From Gemmataceae bacterium (GTDB lineage: Bacteria > Planctomycetota > Planctomycetia > Gemmatales > Gemmataceae), in NCBI GenBank assembly GCA_009691815.1, contig SIAL01000263.1:1-5212 (forward strand): a stretch of DNA of 5,212 nucleotides. The letters are read 5' to 3'. This document shows, piece by piece, positions 1-5,212 of the stretch; the first letter of the stretch is position 1; each line of letters opens with the position of its first letter. The notes beneath the pieces are model-generated. The model had not been told where the DNA came from, searched no databases, and worked only from the letters and a program-made list of their open reading frames with translations. A program made the translations under genes and the position numbers.

Positions 1-461
1 TTGGCGGGGGCCAAACGATTGTTGGCGGCGATAATCCCCTCGGCAATTTTCCCCGCCAAAAAAGTGGGGTAGTTGTTGTCCGGCTCACTTTGAAAAACAC
101 CGGTCGCCGTAGGGGCCGAATGGGTATGGGTGGCGGAAAAAAGCATTTGCGAGGTGGCGATTCCGGTCGCGACGGAGGCCTTTTTTTTGGCTAGGTCAAA
201 CACTTCCCGCGGAATCATACAGCTATCGCAAACCGCGAATGCCAATCGGGTTTTGCCATCATCAAGCACAAGGCAGCGGGCATGCAATCGATCATGAAAT
301 CCCGTCGCTTTCACATCCGACATGCCCCCATTGACACTGATGGGAAATTGGGTTGGGGTGATGTCTTGGGCAAAGGCACCCGCGCGAAAAACCGGCTCCG
401 CCCCCACTCCATTGGTGAGGAATCTGAACAGGATGAGGGTCGCCAAAAAAAACCGAACCAT
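1..461 (-). CDS. Neutral/alkaline non-lysosomal ceramidase-like protein, N-terminal part (cut by window edge)
   Basis: This reading frame starts at ATG 461-459 and stays open for 153 codons plus two bases to the window edge. Residues 1-21 look like a Sec signal peptide (MVRFFLATLILF..., probable cleavage after GVGA21), although Arg13 interrupts the hydrophobic core. The mature part begins with a GAFAQDITP stretch (residues 28-36), typical of the ceramidase N-terminal family (Pfam PF04734 type). SATHTHSAP lies at residues 109-117; in characterised neutral ceramidases the equivalent T-H-T-H-S segment supplies a zinc ligand and a second active-site histidine, here H112 and H114. Family members hydrolyse the amide bond of ceramide outside the cytoplasm. 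Planctomycete homologues are numerous and their substrates are mostly untested, so ceramide is only the family precedent. The catalytic serine and remaining zinc ligands would lie beyond the window. A strong AGGAGG five bases before the ATG fixes the start. The gene follows the dehydrogenase gene by 98 nt on the same strand with no clear terminator, so co-transcription is likely. Confidence 0.85.
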   Translation of the reverse strand, partial: MVRFFLATLILFRFLTNGVGAEPVFRAGAFAQDITPTQFPISVNGGMSDVKATGFHDRLHARCLVLDDGKTRLAFAVCDSCMIPREVFDLAKKKASVATGIATSQMLFSATHTHSAPTATGVFQSEPDNNYPTFLAGKIAEGIIAANNRLAPA

Positions 462-466
462 GATAA

Positions 467-472
467 CCTCCT
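467..472 (-). promoter_or_regulatory. Shine-Dalgarno site of the ceramidase-like gene
   Basis: On the minus strand the sequence reads AGGAGG followed by the five bases TTATC and then ATG at 461. This is a perfect anti-16S match at good spacing and decides the start codon. It contrasts with the other two genes in the window, neither of which has a clear Shine-Dalgarno. That suggests the downstream gene of the pair is translated through its own efficient ribosome binding site rather than by coupling. Confidence 0.85.
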
Positions 473-559
473 AATCCGGGGCGGCTAGGTGCTCGGTCCC
501 CACCCTTTTGGATGGTATGGACATGGCAAGCAAAAATTCCCCGGCCCCCCACAGGCCCC

Positions 560-3500
560 CTAGTTGGGGATTTCTGCTTCCGACAAGATGCTCAAATAGA
601 GTCCATGGGGGCCGTCCCCGTTCGTGATTTTTACAAAGATGGTGTTTTCCCCCGCCTTCAATTGGATGGGAATCTTAAACATACCCGGCATAGCCGCACT
701 TTTGCCGTCTTGCTGGTGGACCATCTTTCCATTGACCCAAATTCGGCTGCCATCGTCCGCACCCAAAACGACCATGGCGACCTGGTCCACGGGACTCTTT
801 ATTACTGTTTTCAGATAGGAATAGCTGCTTGAAGCGGCCGCGCCATGTAACATTGCCAAGTCGAGGTACCCATCTTGGGCGGGGCGGATCGGTCGCCAAA
901 CCAAAGCTTTTCCCGACTTGTCTTTGAGTCCTTGGGTCGTTTTGGCACCCTTTTCTAGGTCCGTCGTTTCCAAAAGAGCCTTGCCATCTTGATCCGGAAT
1001 AGGGCCCAATATTTGCCAAGCCGAGGGCGTAACGGAACCGGTCTTCAAGGTAAGTAGATACTCGGCGATATCCACCAAGTCGTCCTCGGTCATCCAAGCC
1101 ACCAAATCTTGGGGCATTATCGAGACTTTGCTTTTTCCGCGTTCGTCAATGTCGGCACTGGAAAAACGATGATCCTTGCCATTGGCATCCCTTAGGGTGA
1201 TCGCCTCCGGAGTTTCGCTCAAGACAAGCCCGGCAACCGTTTGGCCATTCTTGGTTGCGACAACACCCACGATATACTGGTCGGCGATGGCTTTGGATGG
1301 GGTGAGCATGCTATCCAAGAGGTTTTCTTTGGAGGCTTTTTTCCCGATCAACGAAAGATCCGGGCCGATGTCGCCCCCCACACCCATGACCCTGTGACAT
1401 TTGACACATTGCAACTCGTTTTTGGCGCTTGCCTCGAAAAGCGACCTGCCCTTAACCGCGTTCCCTTTGCGTGTGGCCAAATCGGTAGCATTTGGCAACC
1501 GGGCGATGTCCATTTTGCCGGGGGCGGGATAGGCGAGCATTGCCTTGTTACGAATGATCTGGAATGGGCTGTTGCGTAAAACCCTGCCAATCTCCGAAGC
1601 CAAGGCGGGCGACAAATCCTTCTTGGGAAGGCTTAAAAGCCACTCACTCCCTTTTTGGCTGGAAACAAGAACGGCAACCACCTCCGAAGCATTGGCCCCT
1701 CCTTGATTGGATGCGGCCATTTGAAAGGCGTTTTTGAGAACCTCCAAGGCTTTGACCGCCTGTTTACCATTTCGGGTTTGGTTTAAAACACCCAGAGAAG
1801 CCAAAGCCTGAGAACGGGTCTGTTTGTCTTCCAAAGCACCGGCCAAGGCCAAAACAGCTTCCGGATGATCGAAGGAACCCAAAGCGGTCGTCGCCGTCTG
1901 CCTAACGACAACCGAATCTCCCTTTTGGGTCATTTCCACCAATTTGGCAATTGCAAGATCCGGCTTGGCGACCCCGGCCAGTTTGGCCCAAAGGACCTTG
2001 TCCTCCAACGCGTTCATTTGACCGATAAATTCTGAATCCCTAGCCAACGACTCCCACTTCCCTCCCAAAAAGAGCAACAGTTTTTCTTCCGCCCTTTTGC
2101 GGATTGATTGCGGTTGAGGGGTGGAAAGGATTTGCAAAAGCACCTTGCCGGTGGCTGGGTTTTCCTCGGCGGAAAGGATGTCCACCATGTCCGCCCTTTG
2201 GGATTCGGGAATAGTGGTATCGGCGATTCGTTTGGCCATGCCCCCTCGAAAACTGGCAGGCCTTAGGTCAAAGACCAGTTGCGCCACGCTATCGGACCAA
2301 CCTCCAAGGATGGTTTCCATGTTTGCCATGACCAGATCCCGGCGGGCCGGATCACTTCCGGCGGCGATGTTTAGGGCTTTGGAAAGGAAGGTGTCACCGA
2401 CCTTATAGCGTTTGACGATGGCATTAAACGCCGGACGAATTTTTTCGGCATCGGCACCGCGCCACACCAAGAGCAGCTCGCGCAACACGGAGGAGGGGGC
2501 TTTTTCGACAAGAGCTTTCCAATCTTCCGAAGGGCCGTTCAACCAATCCAAAACACGAACATCCACCCGAACGGCCAGTTGGGCCAACCTTTGATCGTTT
2601 CCGTTTAGGGCGGCATCGAGCAACAATTCCACCTTTTTCCGATCACTATCGTCGTATTTGTCCTTCATGTCGGCCAAAAGCCCAAGGGCCCTGGCCTGTA
2701 AATAGGGGCCATATTTCGGATTTGCCGCTTCAAACAGAAGCCCGGCGGAGGCCTTACCCTGTGCTTGGATCAAAGCAATGGCCCCGGCCCTAGCAGCCAA
2801 GTTGGGGGAACCCAACGCGCTAATCAACCCGTCCTCAGTGGTGTAATCGTACTCCACATGAACGGGCTTGTTTCCTTTGGAGGCCAGTCGAAAGATGCGT
2901 CCCCTGGTGGTATCACCCATGCCATGGCCACCCACCCCGGGATCGTACCAATCCGCGATAAACACCGCCCCGTCTGGCGCAGTTTGCACATCGCTGGGCC
3001 GAAACCAAGGATCGCTTGAGGTAATCAGGTTTTCGGCTTCGACATCGTAACCGGCACCGTTGGGCTTTAGCATGTAACTGCGGACATGACGGGGACCGGC
3101 ATCGGTATGAAGGGGCATCCCACGATATTTTTCGGGCAAAAGTTTGCCCTCATAAATGCTAAATCCCGTTGGGCTGCCAAAGCCGGTTCGTAAGATTTTG
3201 GGAACGATACCGGGTTGTTCCTCGTGCCAATGCGTTTGTCCGGGGCCCCTAGGATGATAACCATAATTGCCATCGGGCATCACAAAACAGATGCGCGTTT
3301 GTTGGTTGCCATCGTCATCGTTGTCCGATAGAAACACTGAGCGAAAACTGTCCATGCCGGCCATATAGTTGTTGCGAAAATTGTGAGCATAGCGATTCAA
3401 ATCGGTGCCGTCGATTTTGCAACTCCAAACGGTTCCCGCACGACAATCGGTACTGTTGGAGGACCAAGCCTTCCCTTTGTCGTTGCTTGACTTTAGGTCT

Positions 3501-4069
3501 TTTACCCCGGCATCACCCACCGTAAACCAAAGACGCCCATCGGGGCCAATTTGAATGCCATGGACGCCATGGTCATGATCGATTCCTTGAAACCCCTTTA
3601 ACAAGGTTTTGGGGGCGGCATCGGCCTTCAGGTCATCGTCGGCATCCTCAAATACCCATATTTGGGGAGATTGACATACAAAAACCCGCTGACCTTTGAC
3701 GGTGGGCAACACCGCGATTCCCAAGGGGCTGGCCACATCAGGTGCCTGATAAAAAGTGGTAACTTTGTCGGCTTTGCCATCGTTGTTGGTGTCCTCAAGG
3801 ACCAATACCCGATCCCCTTCCTTGCGAAGTGGTGGCTGACCTCGCAGCTTGCGGCGATAATTGACCGCTTCGCAGACCCAAACACGCCCTTTGTGATCAA
3901 TGGTGATGGTGGTAGGGTTGACAAAAAGGGGTTCCGAGGCCCAAAGGCTTACCTCTAGCCCATTGGCTACCGTGAGGCTTTTGAGCGATGCCTCCGGGGA
4001 CAATTGGCCAAAGGTGGGACTGGCTAAGCCGAAAAGGCAAAGGACTGTGGCAAAACAGACGCTGCGCAT
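560..4069 (-). CDS. PVC-type membrane-bound dehydrogenase with HEAT-like region, CxxCH haem-binding domain and C-terminal beta-rich domain
   Basis: This is a complete 1169-residue exported protein. Residues 1-21 form a signal peptide with probable cleavage after ASPTFG. Residues about 30-400 form a propeller like the Planctomycetes/Verrucomicrobia dehydrogenase family (TIGR02604 type), related to PQQ-dependent sugar dehydrogenases. HGVHGIQIGPDGRLWFTVGD (167-186) and HNFRNNY (229-235) resemble the conserved His and Arg segments of soluble glucose dehydrogenase. Acidic loops rich in Asp/Asn at 93-101, 142-150 and 249-254 could bind calcium. Residues about 410-850 are Ala/Leu-rich helical repeats of HEAT/ARM kind. 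The haem-binding module (TIGR02603 type) spans about 865-1010: CVKCH at 888-892 binds c-type haem, and M985 in VSIMPQDL is the likely distal ligand. Residues about 1015-1169 look like a beta-sandwich with ADDGSRIWVNGK at 1104-1115. The substrate is unknown; oxidation of a sugar or alcohol with electron transfer to the haem is inferred. The start is firm because an in-frame TAA lies ten codons upstream with no other start between. There is no clear Shine-Dalgarno. Confidence 0.93.
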   Translation of the reverse strand: MRSVCFATVLCLFGLASPTFGQLSPEASLKSLTVANGLEVSLWASEPLFVNPTTITIDHKGRVWVCEAVNYRRKLRGQPPLRKEGDRVLVLEDTNNDGKADKVTTFYQAPDVASPLGIAVLPTVKGQRVFVCQSPQIWVFEDADDDLKADAAPKTLLKGFQGIDHDHGVHGIQIGPDGRLWFTVGDAGVKDLKSSNDKGKAWSSNSTDCRAGTVWSCKIDGTDLNRYAHNFRNNYMAGMDSFRSVFLSDNDDDGNQQTRICFVMPDGNYGYHPRGPGQTHWHEEQPGIVPKILRTGFGSPTGFSIYEGKLLPEKYRGMPLHTDAGPRHVRSYMLKPNGAGYDVEAENLITSSDPWFRPSDVQTAPDGAVFIADWYDPGVGGHGMGDTTRGRIFRLASKGNKPVHVEYDYTTEDGLISALGSPNLAARAGAIALIQAQGKASAGLLFEAANPKYGPYLQARALGLLADMKDKYDDSDRKKVELLLDAALNGNDQRLAQLAVRVDVRVLDWLNGPSEDWKALVEKAPSSVLRELLLVWRGADAEKIRPAFNAIVKRYKVGDTFLSKALNIAAGSDPARRDLVMANMETILGGWSDSVAQLVFDLRPASFRGGMAKRIADTTIPESQRADMVDILSAEENPATGKVLLQILSTPQPQSIRKRAEEKLLLFLGGKWESLARDSEFIGQMNALEDKVLWAKLAGVAKPDLAIAKLVEMTQKGDSVVVRQTATTALGSFDHPEAVLALAGALEDKQTRSQALASLGVLNQTRNGKQAVKALEVLKNAFQMAASNQGGANASEVVAVLVSSQKGSEWLLSLPKKDLSPALASEIGRVLRNSPFQIIRNKAMLAYPAPGKMDIARLPNATDLATRKGNAVKGRSLFEASAKNELQCVKCHRVMGVGGDIGPDLSLIGKKASKENLLDSMLTPSKAIADQYIVGVVATKNGQTVAGLVLSETPEAITLRDANGKDHRFSSADIDERGKSKVSIMPQDLVAWMTEDDLVDIAEYLLTLKTGSVTPSAWQILGPIPDQDGKALLETTDLEKGAKTTQGLKDKSGKALVWRPIRPAQDGYLDLAMLHGAAASSSYSYLKTVIKSPVDQVAMVVLGADDGSRIWVNGKMVHQQDGKSAAMPGMFKIPIQLKAGENTIFVKITNGDGPHGLYLSILSEAEIPN

Positions 4070-4182
4070 GAGAGGATCGTCCGCATCAGGATGAGATTAG
4101 GGAGTAGGTGGGACCCCTTTTCAAGCGGGTTCCGCCCATCCCCATAATTAAAGAAGGCTTCTATTGGAGTATTGTAAGACCG

Positions 4183-4210
4183 TTGACATTCCAATGGCAT
4201 TGGCTTCAAT
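4183..4210 (+). promoter_or_regulatory. Candidate sigma70-type promoter reading toward the lipoprotein gene
   Basis: TTGACA at 4183-4188 is a perfect -35 consensus. It is followed after 16 nt by TTCAAT at 4205-4210, which matches the -10 consensus at four of six positions. The predicted transcription start near 4217 would leave a leader of about 170 nt before ATG 4390, which is long. The weak -10 and the long leader keep confidence low. The spacer is almost filled by the palindrome at 4191-4203. Confidence 0.35.
4191..4203. repeat. Perfect 6-1-6 palindrome, candidate operator
   Basis: CCAATG, one base, then CATTGG form a perfect inverted repeat of 13 bp. It lies between the putative -35 and -10 elements of the plus-strand promoter candidate, and 14 bp from the TACAAT element on the minus strand. 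This size and position would suit a small dimeric repressor. A further inverted half-site, ATTGGA, lies at 4163-4168. The stem is too short to be a terminator and has no T tract. The operator role is inferred from position only. Confidence 0.4.
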
Positions 4211-4389
4211 CCCTTGTCTCTGGTTCCAAAAAACCGCCCTGAAGTTACCTACTCGTCCCAATTTGGTTTAGGATTAAAGGTTCGGTTCATAGAATGAAAG
4301 GTAGCCTGACTAGACTTTTGGAACTTTGGTCCCAATACTGCTATTACCCTCCTGGCCGGTGGCCCTTGAACTGGAATTTGGTGTTTTTC

Positions 4390-5212
4390 ATGATTTTGTC
4401 TTCAAAACAGCCGCCTCCTTTCTTTGACCGACACCGATCAAGAGTAAAGTCTTGGGTGACCTTTGGTTTGGGATTTCCGGTTTTGGTCCTCGGTTTAGGA
4501 TGTTCCAAGCCCGAAGAAATCTTTGAATATGCCGTTCCCCGTGATGTGGTAGCCAAGGCCGGTCCCAAAACCGCCTCAGCTGGCCCCACTCAACTTTTGG
4601 CGGCCATTATTGCCCAGCCCGATGCCACCTGGTTTGTCAAACTGATGGGTCCCGCCGCGCAATTGTCGGGGCATGGCGAACAATTTATGAGCCTGCTTGA
4701 AAGCATCAAATTTGAAAAGCCGGACGGCCCCACCTTTTCCCTTCCCCCCGGGTGGGTCCGGGACGAAAACAACCCCCAACGATTTGCCACGCTAAAGATC
4801 CCCGGCCCCGGGGAACCGGTTGAGGTCACCATCATCAAATTGGGAGCCCAAGCGGGGTCGGATCTTGACAACATCAATCGTTGGCGTGGGCAGATCGGGC
4901 TTGAACCGATCGGGGAAAAGGAATTGGCCACCACCACGAAACAGATCTCCATTGCTGGCAAAAAAGCCGTTTTTGTGGACATTACCGGACCCGGCGGCGC
5001 AAAGGGTGGCCCCTTTGCCATGATGCCCCAAAGGCAACCGGCCCCAAAACCAAATTCCTCTAAAAAAGAGAACTCCCCACCGGCCCCAGTGAATTCTTCC
5101 CAGAAGGATCAGGACCTAGTCGTTGTTACCCAACCCGGTTGGAAAGAGGTTGCTCCCAAGCCGCTCTCCCACAAAAGTTTTCAAGCGGCAAACGGAACCG
5201 TCGACATCACCA
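4390..5212 (+). CDS. Putative exported lipoprotein with repeated planctomycete-type module, N-terminal part (cut by window edge)
   Basis: The frame is open from ATG 4390 for 274 codons plus one base to the window end. A basic N-terminus (HRSRVK, 15-20) precedes a hydrophobic stretch and VLGLGC38, an imperfect lipobox with Gly at -3, so Cys38 is the likely lipidated residue. Residues about 80-108 (WFVKLMGP ... FMSLLESIKF) and 118-200 (PPGW at 119-122, NINRWRGQIG at 161-170, VDITG at 196-200) resemble, from memory, an uncharacterised planctomycete family. A Pro/Ser/Lys/Gln-rich linker fills about 205-245. After it, PGW recurs at 249-251 and the chain begins to resemble residues 120-148 again, so a second module copy probably follows. 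No catalytic motif is visible and the function is unknown. Start choice is uncertain: there is no clear Shine-Dalgarno, and an in-frame ATG at 4294 would add 32 residues (Trp- and Tyr-rich, not signal-like). I prefer 4390 because it places the basic and hydrophobic segments as in a lipoprotein signal. The gene is divergent from the dehydrogenase gene. Confidence 0.75.
   Translation, partial: MILSSKQPPPFFDRHRSRVKSWVTFGLGFPVLVLGLGCSKPEEIFEYAVPRDVVAKAGPKTASAGPTQLLAAIIAQPDATWFVKLMGPAAQLSGHGEQFMSLLESIKFEKPDGPTFSLPPGWVRDENNPQRFATLKIPGPGEPVEVTIIKLGAQAGSDLDNINRWRGQIGLEPIGEKELATTTKQISIAGKKAVFVDITGPGGAKGGPFAMMPQRQPAPKPNSSKKENSPPAPVNSSQKDQDLVVVTQPGWKEVAPKPLSHKSFQAANGTVDIT

Larger units (their letters stand above)
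4070..4389. other. Divergent intergenic region, 320 nt
   Basis: This gap separates the start of the minus-strand dehydrogenase gene from the start of the plus-strand lipoprotein gene, so it should hold promoters for both. Visible features are the promoter-like pair TTGACA/TTCAAT at 4183-4210 (plus), a perfect palindrome at 4191-4203, and five CCAAT/ATTGG pentamers (4163-4167, 4191-4195, 4199-4203, 4258-4262, 4332-4336). A weaker pair TTGGAA (4318-4323) and TATTAC (4342-4347), 18 nt apart, would start transcription about 35-40 nt before the lipoprotein ATG. On the minus strand, TACAAT at 4176-4171 could be a -10 for the dehydrogenase gene, but no good -35 accompanies it. Short reading frames here lack coding character. 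I see no tRNA or known riboswitch. Confidence 0.6.

Noticed and set aside
541..567. GC-rich stretch just after the dehydrogenase stop codon as a possible terminator
   Set aside because: Only 4-bp stems can form (CCCC/GGGG across the stop, and GGCC/GGCC), with no stable hairpin directly followed by a T tract. It is not a convincing terminator.
512..832. Plus-strand 106-codon frame antisense to the 3' end of the dehydrogenase gene
   Set aside because: It lies almost entirely opposite a well-supported coding region, has no domain-like sequence, and is explained as a shadow of that gene's codon use.
675..1097. Minus-strand 140-codon frame overlapping the dehydrogenase C-terminal region in another phase
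   Set aside because: It is rich in Gly and Arg without domain character, and the overlapping dehydrogenase frame is continuous and coherent through this region, so no frameshift is implied.
4024..4209. Minus-strand 61-codon frame overlapping the start of the dehydrogenase gene, including a second ATG at 4086 that gives a short signal-like peptide
   Set aside because: It is out of frame with the dehydrogenase, has no Shine-Dalgarno, and its signal-like tail is probably a by-product of the real signal peptide read in another frame.
4258..4266. Short palindrome CCAA-T-TTGG in the intergenic region
   Set aside because: A 4-1-4 repeat is expected by chance in a region this size. It is noted only because it repeats the CCAA motif.
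4590..5021. Minus-strand 143-codon frame opposite the lipoprotein gene
   Set aside because: The plus-strand frame carries a signal segment and recognisable conserved-looking landmarks. The minus-strand frame is low in structure and is best read as a shadow.

Overview
The window looks like chromosomal DNA from a planctomycete, or a close relative in the PVC group. The main reason is the 1169-residue protein on the minus strand. It joins a PVC-type membrane-bound dehydrogenase beta-propeller, a long helical HEAT-like region and a CxxCH cytochrome module, an architecture characteristic of Planctomycetes and Verrucomicrobia. The two neighbouring genes agree: a ceramidase-type secreted hydrolase, and a lipoprotein of a kind I associate with planctomycetes. 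No mobile element, CRISPR array, tRNA or rRNA is visible. All three genes appear to encode exported proteins.

Layout, left to right. (1) Positions 1-461, minus strand: the N-terminal 153 codons of a neutral/alkaline ceramidase-like protein, cut by the left edge, with a strong Shine-Dalgarno at 467-472. (2) Positions 462-559: a 98-nt gap with no convincing terminator. (3) Positions 560-4069, minus strand: the complete PVC-type dehydrogenase/cytochrome gene. (4) Positions 4070-4389: a 320-nt divergent intergenic region with a perfect 6-1-6 palindrome lying inside a possible sigma70-type promoter. (5) Positions 4390-5212, plus strand: the first 274 codons of a lipoprotein-like gene, cut by the right edge. 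It appears to contain one complete and one incipient copy of the same module.

The dehydrogenase and ceramidase-like genes are probably one transcription unit (dehydrogenase first) encoding two exported enzymes, a haem-linked oxidoreductase and an amidohydrolase-type enzyme. The divergent lipoprotein gene may share regulation with them through the common intergenic region, but this is inference. I see no clearly new biological system. The points most worth following up are the palindrome in the divergent promoter region, the module repetition in the lipoprotein, and the extra C-terminal beta-rich domain on the dehydrogenase.
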